This document shows, piece after piece, positions 1 through 10,782 of a stretch of DNA of 64,000 nucleotides. Under the pieces are notes generated by a model. The model searched no databases. It saw only the letters and a list, made by a program, of their open reading frames with translations, and had not been told where the DNA came from. Origin of the DNA: Paralichthys olivaceus. Taxonomy: Eukaryota > Chordata > Actinopteri > Pleuronectiformes > Paralichthyidae. Where the stretch lies: NCBI RefSeq assembly GCF_024713975.1, contig NC_091094.1:12509001-12573000 (forward strand), written 5' to 3'. A program made the position numbers and the translations under genes. Positions within the stretch are counted from its first letter, which is position 1; each line of letters begins with the position of its first letter.

Positions 1-3000
1 TAACAGCTTTGTACCTTCATCTGGCATTTGTTCTGTGTTTTCCTGCTCCTCTACAGCTGATTTAATTTTCTTAATGAGTTTTAAATCTGGGCTGGTTTGC
101 TCTTTCAATTCTTCCTGACTTATTGTTCCTGTTGCTATTGGCATTTTTTCTTTTTCAGAAACCTCATCACTCTGAGTATTTTCTACAACTTCCTCTTCTG
201 GTTCAGTGATCTCTGGGCCGTGCCGTCTTCCTTTAAGTCTTCGGCTTGACCCAAGTTTTCTTCTGTTCCCTGTGAGTTTGAAGTCCGAGTGAGTTTCCTC
301 GTTGATGCTCACAGAATTATCCACAGGTTGTGAATCCAAATGCAACTTGGTTTCTGATTCCAGAGTTTGCAAACAGGGTTTTGTTTCCTCAACTGGGGAG
401 TTATCGATGTGATGCATTGTTTGCATGTGTATCAGCTTTACCTCCTCTTCATGCACGTCTCTTGCACTTCTGTCCTCAAATGAGCTGAAATATTCACTTT
501 GACCCTCCGTTGTAGACACCTCCTCTTTTGGTGATGAAACTGCTGCTTGCTCGTCTCCATATTTAGGCTCTGTATGTCCTCTGTATTCACTTTTCTCTGT
601 GGTTATCTCTGGTTTGTCAGAGGACTCTACACTGTCTGGTTTTACATGTGTCTGCTTTTGATGTGAGTTTTCCAGTTTGTGTCGTGATCCAAGGTTTCTG
701 CGAGTGGAGCCCATTTTTCTTCGCCTGTTGGGCGAACTGACGTGTGGACTTGAATCCCTCATCTCAAAGTTTGTTTTGTGAGCCTCTTCAGGAGCGTTGT
801 TTGGTTCTTGTATGACAGATTCTTCCATCTCCTGATCTGCCACAAGAACACTTGGTGCCTCTATTGATTCTAAGGGTTGGTCCTGTATTAGGCCTACTTT
901 AATCCCTTCTGGACTTTGCTTTTCATTTTGTGTAGCCTCTATAACACCAGAGTCAGTGTTGATAGCGTCCTCATCCATGTGTCTTGTTTCTGTTTTATTG
1001 TTGTTGTCCTTTTGTCCTCGGCTGTTAGATGTACCTGCTGATGTAGAAATCCCACTTTTCTCATCTGGCTTGGCTCTGCTGTTTTCCTCATGACCCATTT
1101 CCAACGCTTCCATTTTATTTTGTGCAACAGAAAAAGGTTCATCGTGTGTGACTTCAATTAAAGTGTTTGTTTCTTCAGCTGAAAGGTCTTTATTGGCAGG
1201 ATCTTTGAGTTCATCTTCCACGTCAACCTCTCCAGACCCGTGTGCACCCATTAAACTTTCTGCTTCTATTACCACAACATCTACCTCAGATTCATTCACG
1301 TTAGTTGTCTGTTGGACACAGATTTCTTGTCCCACTGAGTCTTTGTCACAAGGTAAAGATTCTGTTTTGTGGATCTGAGAAGTTTCTTCTTGGTCGAGTC
1401 CGTCAGATGGGACGGATTGGGTGCTGACATTGCCCTCATGATTTGAGATATTTTGTGAGTCTGGATTATCTTTCCAAACTGAGGCTTCAACAGATTGTAT
1501 CAATTCCATTTTAACTACATCATAAACTGGAAGTGGAGTTAAATACTCTGGCTCTTTCATGAATTTCTTTTCGGCCTCATTGACTTCGTCGGTAGATTCA
1601 AGAATGTCTGTTGTCACTGTTGTTCTGTTGTCTGTCAAATTCTGTAACAGCTTTGTACCTTCATCTGGCATTTGTTCTGTGTTTTCCTGCTCCTCTACAG
1701 CTGATTTAATTTTCTTAATGAGTTTTAAATCTGGGCTGGTTTGCTCTTTCAATTCTTCCTGACTTATTGTTCCTGTTGCTATTGGCATTTTTTCTTTTTC
1801 AGAAACCTCATCACTCTGAGTATTTTCTACAACTTCCTCTTCTGGTTCAGTGATCTCTGGGCCGTGCCGTCTTCCTTTAAGTCTTCGGCTTGACCCAAGT
1901 TTTCTTCTGTTCCCTGTGAGTTTGAAGTCCGAGTGAGTTTCCTCGTTGATGCTCACAGAATTATCCACAGGTTGTGAATCCAAATGCAACTTGGTTTCTG
2001 ATTCCAGAGTTTGCAAACAGGGTTTTGTTTCCTCAACTGGGGAGTTATCGATGTGATGCATTGTTTGCATGTGTATCAGCTTTACCTCCTCTTCATGCAC
2101 GTCTCTTGCACTTCTGTCCTCAAATGAGCTGAAATATTCACTTTGACCCTCCGTTGTAGACACCTCCTCTTTTGGTGATGAAACTGCTGCTTGCTCGTCT
2201 CCATATTTAGGCTCTGTATGTCCTCTGTATTCACTTTTCTCTGTGGTTATCTCTGGTTTGTCAGAGGACTCTACACTGTCTGGTTTTACATGTGTCTGCT
2301 TTTGATGTGAGTTTTCCAGTTTGTGTCGTGATCCAAGGTTTCTGCGAGTGGAGCCCATTTTTCTTCGCCTGTTGGGCGAACTGACGTGTGGACTTGAATC
2401 CCTCATCTCAAAGTTTGTTTTGTGAGCCTCTTCAGGAGCGTTGTTTGGCTCTTGTATGACAGATTCTTCCATCTCCTGATCTGCCACAAGAACACTTGGT
2501 GCCTCTATTGATTCTAAGGGTTGGTCCTGTATTAGGCCTACTTTAATCCCTTCTGGACTTTGCTTTTCATTTTGTGTAGCCTCTATAACACCAGAGTCAG
2601 TGTTGATAGCGTCCTCATCCATGTGTCTTGTTTCTGTTTTATTGTTGTTGTCCTTTTGTCCTCGGCTGTTAGATGTACCTGCTGATGTAGAAATCCCACT
2701 TTTCTCATCTGGCTTGGCTCTGCTGTTTTCCTCATGACCCATTTCCAACGCTTCCATTTTATTTTGTGCAACAGAAAAAGGTTCATCGTGTGTGACTTCA
2801 ATTAAAGTGTTTGTTTCTTCAGCTGAAAGGTCTTTATTGGCAGGATCTTTGAGTTCATCTTCCACGTCAACCTCTCCAGACCCGTGTGCACCCATTAAAC
2901 TTTCTGCTTCTATTACCACAACATCTACCTCAGATTCATTCACGTTAGTTGTCTGTTGGACACAGATTTCTTGTCCCACTGAGTCTTTGTCACAAGGTAA

Positions 3001-3719
3001 AGATTCTGTTTTGTGGATCTGAGAAGTTTCTTCTTGGTCGAGTCCGTCAGATGGGACGGATTGGGTGCTGACATTGCCCTCATGATTTGAGATATTTTGT
3101 GAGTCTGGATTATCTTTCCAAACTGAGGCTTCAACAGATTGTATCAATTCCATTTTAACTACATCATAAACTGGAAGTGGAGTTAAATACTCTGGCTCTT
3201 TCATGAATTTCTTTTCGGCCTCATTGACTTCGTCGGTAGATTCAAGAATGTCTGTTGTCACTGTTGTTCTGTTGTCTGTCAAATTCTGTAACAGCTTTGT
3301 ACCTTCATCTGGCATTTGTTCTGTGTTTTCCTGCTCCTCTACAGCTGATTTAATTTTCTTAATGAGTTTTAAATCTGGGCTGGTTTGCTCTTTCAATTCT
3401 TCCTGACTTATTGTTCCTGTTGCTATTGGCATTTTTTCTTTTTCAGAAACCTCATCACTCTGAGTATTTTCTACAACTTCCTCTTCTGGTTCAGTGATCT
3501 CTGGGCCGTGCCGTCTTCCTTTAAGTCTTCGGCTTGACCCAAGTTTTCTTCTGTTCCCTGTGAGTTTGAAGTCCGAGTGAGTTTCCTCGTTGATGCTCAC
3601 AGAATTATCCACAGGTTGTGAATCCAAATGCAACTTGGTTTCTGATTCCAGAGTTTGCAAACAGGGTTTTGTTTCCTCAACTGGGGAGTTATCGATGTGA
3701 TGCATTGTTTGCATGTGTA
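1..3719 (-). repeat. In-frame tandem repeat, 1,644-bp unit (548 codons), at least 2.26 copies
   Basis: The sequence at 1 recurs at 1645 and again at 3289, a period of exactly 1,644 bp, which is a multiple of three. Copies 1-1644 and 1645-3288 appear identical except for one substitution I found (805 T versus 2449 C), which is synonymous (Glu GAA/GAG). The third copy stays identical to about 3719 and then turns into a diverged paralogous segment. The first copy is cut by the window edge, so the true copy number is unknown. This near-identity implies a very recent duplication, gene conversion or an assembly duplication. Confidence 0.93.
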
Positions 3720-6399
3720 TTGGCTTTACTTCCTCTTCATGCACTTCCTCCGCAGCATCCTCTGAGCGTCGAGCTTCTCTTTCCTCAAATGAGCTGAAAT
3801 ATTCACTTTGACCCTCCATTGTAGACATCTCCTCTTTTGGTGATGAAACTGCTGCTCGCTCGTCTCCAAATTTAGGCTCTGTATGTTCTCTGTATTCACT
3901 TTTCTCTGTGGTTATCTCTGGTTTGCCAGAGGACTCTACACTGTTTGGTTTTATATGTGTGTCATTCACCGAGTTGAGTGGCTGTAAAATTCCCCACCGT
4001 GTTAACAAGTCTGTGTCCTCATCCTTTTCTTTACTTTCTGTATCTGTTTCAGCAGAGTAAGTACTAGCAGGGGAATTCGGTTGTTCAGTTACCTGTATCT
4101 CAACTGACGGACTTGAATGTACATTAACACTAGTTAACCCGGAGTTGCTACTTTGTGCACTTTCATTATTGCCATCACAAACTTCTTCAGTCTGAGATGG
4201 GCCCACTTCGTCCATTCCCTCCAGCATCATTTGCATTGATATTCCCACCTGGACTTCTGACTCTGGCATTAATGACATCTCTGATTGAACACCAGGGCTC
4301 TCCACACTCTTTTGTCTTTTATTTCTGCGTCTAGACCCCATTTTTCTTCTGTTGCTAATGGGGTTGAAGTCAGTGTTGCTTTGGTCATCCATTATCACAG
4401 AAGTGTCCTGAGGTTGTGAGTCAAAAGGTGCATGTGTTTCTGATTCCGTGGTTTCTAGAGGAGATTTGCTCTCAGTCACATCAGTAGGGCGTCCTTCTTT
4501 CTCCTGGTGACTTGTTTGTTCTTTGCTTGGTTTTATATCCTCCTCTAATTGGCGTTCATTTTCAAATACCTGACCTACTGCAGTGTCCAATCTCTCTATG
4601 TCACTGGTCTCTGGATTCTCTGGATCATATACTTGATCATCTTTCTGTTTGAAAGCCTCCACATTGCTTTGTTTCTCAGGGTGCTCATCCTGTTTGTGAT
4701 CAGGTTTTGAAACTTCCTGCTCAGTAGCTGAATCTGCCACCCCCTTCACACTCGAGTCAGATTGGGATGACTCACTGACTTCAGCTTGGTCTGTCAGGTT
4801 TACGAAACAGATTTCAGAATTCGCACTCTCAAAGGAATGATCAATCAGATGTATTTCTTGCATTTCTGCAGGTTCAACTGCCTCTTCATACAAGTTCTTA
4901 GCCCCTCTGACTTCAGATAAGCTGAAATGCTCATTTTGTTCCTCATTTGTAGACACCTCCTCATTTGGGGATGAATCTATTGCTAACTGAACACAGCACT
5001 TGGGTTCTGTGTGTTCTCCGTGGTCTTTGTCTGTGGATGTCTCTAGTTTAGGACACTCTAAATAGTCTGATTTCACATGCGCCTCATTCACAAACTCACT
5101 GGCCTGTAAACTCCCCCACTGCATTAACAAGTCTGTGTCCTCGTCTCTTTCTTTACCTTCTGCGTTTGTTACAGAGTACACACTGGAAAGTTCATGTGGC
5201 ATCTCCCTGACATCTGATTGGTTTTTCACTGGTTCACTGACTGAGGGAGTTGGTAGGAAATCTGAACTATTTAACCCAGAGACACCAACAACATGTGCAA
5301 CTTCTTTCCCTTCAATTTCATCAGTGTCAGGTCTGTTCATTCTTTCCAGTGTTGTTTCCACAGATTTGACCTCTGTCTCTGTAAGTGATGGAAATATTGC
5401 TGTTTCAAAGGCATCAAAACCTCCAACATTTTCAACTGGTTGCTCTTCAGATTCAGCAGCAGAGTCCTTAACATGCTGTCGCCTTTTATTTCTACGAGTA
5501 GACCCCAGTTTTTTTCTATTCACTGATATTAAATCAGTGTCAGTTCGCTCCTTTGTACTGGCAGAGCTATCCTGAAGTTGGGAGTCCAAAGGAAGGGAGA
5601 GGTGCTCATTTTGATTATCATCTGCAAGTTCAGTATATAGTCTGGGGCTGTTTTTGTCAGTGGTTACCTCTGGTGTCATGGAACACCCTGTGTCTGCAGA
5701 TTCTACATGTGACTCACCCTTCAAACAGTTACCCTCAACATTCCCATCTTGCCTTGACAGGTCGGTATCTTCCACTCTTCTCTTTTCATTTTCTCTCACA
5801 CTGAGAGAACTAATCAAGTCAGAGCCGCTTGCAATATTTTCTTTGACTTCCTCACTCTTTAGAATGGCAGATGCACCAGTCACTTCCAGCATGGTTTCCA
5901 CTAACCCATAAGAGTAAGATGGTTTTTCATCTTTGTCTGCTTGTTGATTTCCACTGATGTCCTGAACCTCACAAGAATAACCAGACGTGGTGGATGAGCA
6001 TAAAGAGCTGTCATGTTTTACAGAAGAATTCAGCCCTTGACTATTTAACTCTTCCTGCCCCTCAGATTGTGTTATTTCGAGGTCTTCATTGCCAGAGGTG
6101 CTTTCTTTGAGTTCCTGTCTATGTTTGTGGTGTAACTCTGTCGCCGAGTCCTTTACATGCTGTTGCTGTTTATTTCTTCTTCTGGAACCCAGCTTTCTTC
6201 TGTTTGCTGTAGTAAGATGCTGGGTTTCAGGTTGTGAATTGTGAGGACTAGACAATACACTTAATGGTTCTTTATCTCCTTCTGGTTTTGGTACATTAGT
6301 ATTGTCTGTTACATAGAACTCGTCAACACTGGGTGTTTCACTTTGGTTAACTACCGAGTGATGTGAATCAAGGCTTTGCTTTGTTCTTTGAGCAGACAT
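1..6399 (-). CDS. Large Ser/Glu-rich repetitive protein, N-terminal part (possibly rab44-like); 3' end outside window
   Basis: I read this frame codon by codon. It is open from the ATG at 6399-6397 to the window edge, 2,133 codons without a stop, so it is one giant exon or part of one. The protein starts MSAQRTKQSLDSHH and is rich in Ser, Glu, Asp, Thr and Gln. It has no membrane segment or recognisable enzyme domain and looks intrinsically disordered. A basic motif, N-R-R/K-K-L/M-G-S-x-R-R, occurs eight times, at about residues 66, 294, 683, 949, 1343, 1497, 1891 and 2045. A second recurring block reads DTDLL followed by W-G-x-L-Q. The gene lies just downstream of SRSF3 on the same strand. 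In human 6p21, SRSF3 is followed by CDKN1A and RAB44 in that orientation, so a long-isoform RAB44 homologue is my best guess. The Rab domain would lie to the left of the window. Coding status is fairly sure; the identity is weak. Confidence 0.8.
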   Translation of the reverse strand, partial: MSAQRTKQSLDSHHSVVNQSETPSVDEFYVTDNTNVPKPEGDKEPLSVLSSPHNSQPETQHLTTANRRKLGSRRRNKQQQHVKDSATELHHKHRQELKESTSGNEDLEITQSEGQEELNSQGLNSSVKHDSSLCSSTTSGYSCEVQDISGNQQADKDEKPSYSYGLVETMLEVTGASAILKSEEVKENIASGSDLISSLSVRENEKRRVEDTDLSRQDGNVEGNCLKGESHVESADTGCSMTPEVTTDKNSPRLYTELADDNQNEHLSLPLDSQLQDSSASTKERTDTDLISVNRKKLGSTRRNKRRQHVKDSAAESEEQPVENVGGFDAFETAIFPSLTETEVKSVETTLERMNRPDTDEIEGKEVAHVVGVSGLNSSDFLPTPSVSEPVKNQSDVREMPHELSSVYSVTNAEGKERDEDTDLLMQWGSLQASEFVNEAHVKSDYLECPKLETSTDKDHGEHTEPKCCVQLAIDSSPNEEVSTNEEQNEHFSLSEVRGAKNLYEEAVEPAEMQEIHLIDHSFESANSEICFVNLTDQAEVSESSQSDSSVKGVADSATEQEVSKPDHKQDEHPEKQSNVEAFKQKDDQVYDPENPETSDIERLDTAVGQVFENERQLEEDIKPSKEQTSHQEKEGRPTDVTESKSPLETTESETHAPFDSQPQDTSVIMDDQSNTDFNPISNRRKMGSRRRNKRQKSVESPGVQSEMSLMPESEVQVGISMQMMLEGMDEVGPSQTEEVCDGNNESAQSSNSGLTSVNVHSSPSVEIQVTEQPNSPASTYSAETDTESKEKDEDTDLLTRWGILQPLNSVNDTHIKPNSVESSGKPEITTEKSEYREHTEPKFGDERAAVSSPKEEMSTMEGQSEYFSSFEEREARRSEDAAEEVHEEEVKPIHMQTMHHIDNSPVEETKPCLQTLESETKLHLDSQPVDNSVSINEETHSDFKLTGNRRKLGSSRRLKGRRHGPEITEPEEEVVENTQSDEVSEKEKMPIATGTISQEELKEQTSPDLKLIKKIKSAVEEQENTEQMPDEGTKLLQNLTDNRTTVTTDILESTDEVNEAEKKFMKEPEYLTPLPVYDVVKMELIQSVEASVWKDNPDSQNISNHEGNVSTQSVPSDGLDQEETSQIHKTESLPCDKDSVGQEICVQQTTNVNESEVDVVVIEAESLMGAHGSGEVDVEDELKDPANKDLSAEETNTLIEVTHDEPFSVAQNKMEALEMGHEENSRAKPDEKSGISTSAGTSNSRGQKDNNNKTETRHMDEDAINTDSGVIEATQNEKQSPEGIKVGLIQDQPLESIEAPSVLVADQEMEESVIQEPNNAPEEAHKTNFEMRDSSPHVSSPNRRRKMGSTRRNLGSRHKLENSHQKQTHVKPDSVESSDKPEITTEKSEYRGHTEPKYGDEQAAVSSPKEEVSTTEGQSEYFSSFEDRSARDVHEEEVKLIHMQTMHHIDNSPVEETKPCLQTLESETKLHLDSQPVDNSVSINEETHSDFKLTGNRRKLGSSRRLKGRRHGPEITEPEEEVVENTQSDEVSEKEKMPIATGTISQEELKEQTSPDLKLIKKIKSAVEEQENTEQMPDEGTKLLQNLTDNRTTVTTDILESTDEVNEAEKKFMKEPEYLTPLPVYDVVKMELIQSVEASVWKDNPDSQNISNHEGNVSTQSVPSDGLDQEETSQIHKTESLPCDKDSVGQEICVQQTTNVNESEVDVVVIEAESLMGAHGSGEVDVEDELKDPANKDLSAEETNTLIEVTHDEPFSVAQNKMEALEMGHEENSRAKPDEKSGISTSAGTSNSRGQKDNNNKTETRHMDEDAINTDSGVIEATQNEKQSPEGIKVGLIQDQPLESIEAPSVLVADQEMEESVIQEPNNAPEEAHKTNFEMRDSSPHVSSPNRRRKMGSTRRNLGSRHKLENSHQKQTHVKPDSVESSDKPEITTEKSEYRGHTEPKYGDEQAAVSSPKEEVSTTEGQSEYFSSFEDRSARDVHEEEVKLIHMQTMHHIDNSPVEETKPCLQTLESETKLHLDSQPVDNSVSINEETHSDFKLTGNRRKLGSSRRLKGRRHGPEITEPEEEVVENTQSDEVSEKEKMPIATGTISQEELKEQTSPDLKLIKKIKSAVEEQENTEQMPDEGTKLL
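3720..6210 (-). repeat. Older, diverged protein repeats of the same gene
   Basis: Related blocks recur here with clear divergence. The DTDLL-x-x-W-G-x-L-Q block is encoded near 4006 and 5128, with a weaker DTDLSRQ version near 5755. The basic NRRKLGS-like motif is encoded at 4351, 5518 and 6202. Segments 3780-3960 and 480-660 are close but not identical relatives. This older repeat structure probably supplied the homology for the recent 1,644-bp expansion. Confidence 0.7.
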
Positions 6400-6702
6400 G
6401 ATTTCTAATCTTCTCTCCTAGAGCATGAGACATTAAGTAATGCAAGAGATCAAGTTCAGTTTATCAGATATCAACTGAATCTAGTAAATTATTTCTGTCT
6501 TCAACTTGGATTAACTATTTTGAAACCACAAAAAGACGCATTAGCGCCCCATACAACCCACATGCTGCAAACATCACACTCTACCAAAAAATGCAAACGT
6601 TCATTTATTTTTGAAGAATTAACCCCAGTAATTAACATAAAGGTAAAATGGATCAGTTTGTATCGCATTTCAAGACCGTCTAAATAGCCACATCTACTTA
6701 CC
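6400..6702 (-). other. Inferred 5' UTR intron of the repetitive-protein gene
   Basis: On the minus strand a donor-like GTAAGT begins at 6702, and an acceptor-like CTCTAG ends at 6418, 18 bases before the ATG. This suggests a noncoding first exon above 6703, an intron at 6418-6702 and a second exon that starts just before the start codon. It is inferred from splice signals alone. Confidence 0.45.
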
Positions 6703-7018
6703 CAAATCTGACACCTCTGTCATCTCTCTTGAGCTGCTTTGTAATGTCAAGTCAACAGCTTCAGCTCAACATTTCATACATGGGGGTGTTCCTGTACTGC
6801 AACTATGTCTGGAAACTTCCTGTGTGGGCCTCACACACAGCCTCTATCAACTACATGCAACAACATTTAGCACTTCCTGAATTTAGTCATGCTTTATTTT
6901 CCATAATCACTTTTCATCAACGTACGTGTCAAAGCTTTCCATATAATTAAACTTATTATAAGCACCTATCCATAATTAAAAAACATGAGTAACAAGGAGT
7001 TTTTCACCTTGGAAAACA

Positions 7019-7024
7019 TTTATT
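7019..7024 (-). terminator. Polyadenylation signal (AATAAA) of the SRSF3-like gene
   Basis: AATAAA on the minus strand lies about 600 bp beyond the SRSF3 stop codon. This gives a 3' UTR of roughly 7,000-7,627, AT-rich and without any ORF of note. Cleavage near 6,995-7,005 would leave only about 300 bp before the likely first exon of the next gene. Confidence 0.6.
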
Positions 7025-7627
7025 GAACAAGAAGTTTGACTGCATCACCACATATTGTCAGAACTTCAGAGAATCAAGCAAATAATAAGAGTCAATGCTT
7101 CTGCAAAAGTGACATAAGTAAGAAAAAAGAATCACAGCGGATTTTTTTAGTTTTCAAGAATAACCTGCATATTACAGCCCCAGTATTTACACCACTAGTT
7201 AAGAGTCTGTTTTTGTCACTGGTAAAAAGTATGCTCCTTTGACTGGTGATGCATTATTACAGAAACCAATTGTAATTTAAAGGACAGCCGAGAAAAAGAA
7301 AACAAAAACAAATAAAAGCATCACATGTAGTTTAATTCAGTTAGGCAGTTAAAAAGTAACAGGATAGAAACTTAAAACAAAATCCAGTAATTAATTTCTT
7401 GACATGCAGGGTAAGAAAAATTTGATTCATGTAAACAGTGAATTCAATACCAAAAAAGAAAGATGTTTTTGTTGTCAATTTAACAGACTGCCATTACACC
7501 AAATGTAACAAGCTAACCTTAAACTGCTTCAAGCTGACAAACAAAATCTAAAAAGAAAAACGTGACTATAAAAACTTTGTATTTCCACAACCATAGCAGG
7601 ATCCTGCAGACGAATCCTCTGAAGTTC

Positions 7628-10600
7628 TCATTTCCTCTCGTTAGACTGGGAAGTACTGTAAAATACATGGACAAGTGAATAAATACATGATTGAGAGGAG
7701 GGTTTAAAAGTAAACCGTTGTTCTTGCATCTTTTTGATATTGATTTTAGGGTTTATGATTCTAGTCTTTTGAAAAGCTAGGTTTTTTTTATGTGTTTCAA
7801 TCTTTGTCGTGTAATTTGAGTGTGCAACTTTTTTTTCTCAGTGTTTGCCAAGAGAAATTCAAATCAACTTAGTTGATATGGCTGTAGCGTATTAATTCTT
7901 GAATCTACTTGGACTTCAACTGAGCAGATTGAGTAGGAGCCCATAAACACAGAACATACGTATGGATGTTCACTGAATCATGATGACAGAAGGGTGATTT
8001 TTGTGGGCTGTTCTGACACAGACATGGTTGACGATGCTACCAAGAGGACCAATCACAGCTGTTGGTTGCCACGCATGTACATTGGTGGGGAGGTGCATTA
8101 AAGGCTACAGTGTAGTGTATGCAGCAATGCGATAACTAGGGCCTCGATTCTACATAGAAGTATAAACTATCTTTATAAACGTACCTCCTTGACCGTGAGA
8201 TGGATCTTGAGTGCTTACGATTCTTGTCTCTGGAAAGAGAACGAAATCTATGTCTGTCTCTTGAAACAGACCTGGAGGGGAAAACCAAAATTAATTTAAT
8301 CAACAAAACACAACATTTCAATAGAAACTGAGGTTACACCTACCTGCTGCGACTGCGGCTGAGGCTCCTCCTCTTCGGGGATCTATGTTGTAGGTGAATT
8401 AAAAAAAATGAAATCAAGATTTACAACAGAATTAGAATTGAACTCTTTCCTGTCAGTAATGAAACCTCTTATATTCTCAATCTTTAAAGAGGCACGGGTT
8501 GCACATGGAAACGTGGTTACACGTAGTTCCTTCTCTGTTTATAGAGGGATCATCTGCATCCATGAAATGCATCAAGATCCACTCATTAAAAATGAAACTT
8601 TGGCCAATGAGCACCAATCATGAAGCCAGATCTCAGAATCTACAGCAAAGTCAGGGCTCGACATTAAGGCTTACCTGGGACAATTATGTCAAGCAGGAAC
8701 AACACATTATTATCTACACAGATTATCTCTGCAATTACACAAAGTGGTTTTAAACTATGCTGGAGGCACACAGCCATTATGGTAGAAAACACTCCTTCAG
8801 TCGGCCTGTGGTCATTTTCACCAAAACCATTTGTAGGTTTTAATTAGGAAGCCTTAGTGCTGGTGAAAGCACATTTTCATTTAAAAGTGAGCTACCATTA
8901 ACAAAAAACACAGTGCAACTTATTTCAGTCAAGATGGCTTAATGTCGAGCCATGAGAAGACACTGAACAGCTCATGAAAGCAGTTAATTTTTGACAGATT
9001 ACAATTTAAAACTGACAGCAAAGTTCCATGACCACAAGTTTTGGCCTTACGATTTTGCAGTTCTGCACTGAAATTGTCAAGCAGCGTTGATAGATTAAGC
9101 ATAAAACTACAAAGAGCAGGATAAAAGAAACTTACTATTTTAGGGGATTTGGACAAGATAGAAATGACGCAAGGACGCCAGACTGATGGTGAGGGAGGTC
9201 GAATTGCAGAGAGGATTTGCCACATGATGCAAATGTTGGAGATATGAAGTTGCTCGGTGGCTGGTTGGAGGGGGTGGCAGTAGATGATTTTCCCTGCATT
9301 ATTTGGGGGAAGTTGGGGGATGGGATGAAAGCCAAGGGCTGTTCCCGTTGATACAGTAGTTGTGTGGAGAATAGAAAGAGTAAAGACGCTGATTGGTTGA
9401 TAAAGTGGACCGCTGTCGACTGGGTTAAGGTTGGAGGAAGAAGAGGAGGATGCTGGGAACTGCATGCTCAGGAACCAAAAGGTTGGTGGAACCTGCTGAC
9501 TGGCGGTGCGCCTGGGTCATGTGACAACACCAGCCAAGCTGATTGGGGCTCGCTGGTCAGCAGTCACATGATGCTGAAAGAGGACTAGTTGACTGACTCA
9601 GATGGTGAGAAGCGTGGTGGTGACTCTGCAACGGGGTTCAGTTTTATTAATAGATGGCAACTGAACTCAAAGAAAAAAAATTTACACCTGCATAAAGTAC
9701 CAATGAAAGTGTTAGATGGGTGATGAAACACTAACTGTGCATCTTAAGATGTCCCCATAAATCAACATCACTCTTGTGGAGCTTGGTGTTTTACAGGTGT
9801 TACTGTTCAAAATTCATAAACAGCCAAGTGCCAATAGACTCTTTCTAACACAACATTGACACAGATAACAAATGAAAAAAATACCTGATGACGGTGAAAT
9901 AATGAAATTTTGTTTAAGAAACGCATCACTCCAGTTAAGGTAGGATAAGATTTTTTGAAGGAGTCAAAAAGCAAATATTTACACTGTGTGAGGAATGTAA
10001 ATCTGCTGTGTCATTTGTGCTTTCAGGACTCTGCATATGAGACCATAAATACAAATATTAAATGAATTAACAACTGGGAAACACTTACCTGCGTCTGACT
10101 GGAGGACTACGTCGTCTTAAATCATCACGGGGGCGTCTACCCCAGGATGGGGGAGGGCCACGGCTCCTAGAGCGCTTTTCCCCAGTGGACAACTCGACGC
10201 GTAGTTTACAGCCACACATGTTTCTTAACAAAAAAATGATTATGTGTAAGAAAGTGCAGTAAAAAATAAGCAGTTAAACATACAACTAAGATATGTGCTA
10301 AAGGAATTACCTCCCATCCAGTTCTCGAACAGCGTCAGATGCATCTCTGGGATCTTCAAACTCTACAAAAGCAAAACCTGGTGGATTCCTGGCTACCCAA
10401 ACACTTCTTAAAGGACCATAGTACCCAAAAGCCCTTTCTAATTCGGTCTTGTTTCCATTGTTTCCCAGATTTCCGACATAAACCTTGCAGTCAAGGGGAC
10501 AGTCTCTGGTTAGAGCGGGATCTGAAACAAAGATGACCGCAAACACGGAGGGATACATTACACACACATTAGATGTTAAAAGGGCAATGTTAACATTTCT

Positions 10601-10782
10601 TCCTGCAAAGAACATAAAATTGCAAAATAACACTCATCTATTTACTAAACTTCTCACAAGGATGGGTAGCGAAGCTCTGGGTTGCTAACCACCTTAGTTA
10701 AAAAAGATTACTGGAGAAAACCTGGAGGCAAGATTCCTATAGTCAGAGTAACAAGTATCAAGTCATTTATCATACCTCCCAT
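7628..10782 (-). CDS. srsf3: Serine/arginine-rich splicing factor 3 (SRSF3/SRp20)
   Basis: This is a nuclear SR protein that binds pyrimidine-rich RNA and controls exon choice and mRNA export. Coding exons on the minus strand are 10776-10782, 10311-10521, 10089-10223, 8344-8382, 8185-8271 and 7628-7655. All junctions keep frame: 507 nt, 168 residues (human 164). The protein begins [20 protein letters not shown]. The RRM spans about residues 14-88, with RNP2 KVYVGN (15-20) and RNP1 GFAFVEFE (51-58). [14 protein letters not shown] linker and an RS domain follow, ending SQSNERK. The RRM is almost the human sequence. The start ATG sits in a short second exon (10776-10823) after a noncoding exon 1. 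A cassette exon in intron 3 suggests autoregulation. Which fish paralogue (srsf3a or srsf3b) this is cannot be settled here. Confidence 0.96.
9136..9419 (-). other. Candidate SRSF3 poison (nonsense-mediated decay) cassette exon
   Basis: It lies in the intron between coding exons 3 and 4, where mammalian SRSF3 has its autoregulatory exon. On the minus strand a long pyrimidine tract ends in CAG at 9420, and a GTAAGT donor starts at 9135, bounding 284 nt. Read in the phase left by exon 3, it meets TAA at 9301-9299. Inclusion would therefore truncate the RS domain and expose the mRNA to decay. A further GTAAGC donor at 8674 could mark an alternative exon. The exon bounds are inferred. Confidence 0.55.

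Noticed and set aside
939..3406. Repeated short frames on both strands inside the tandem repeat
   Set aside because: They are other-frame shadows of the single 2,133-codon minus-strand frame, duplicated because the DNA is duplicated.
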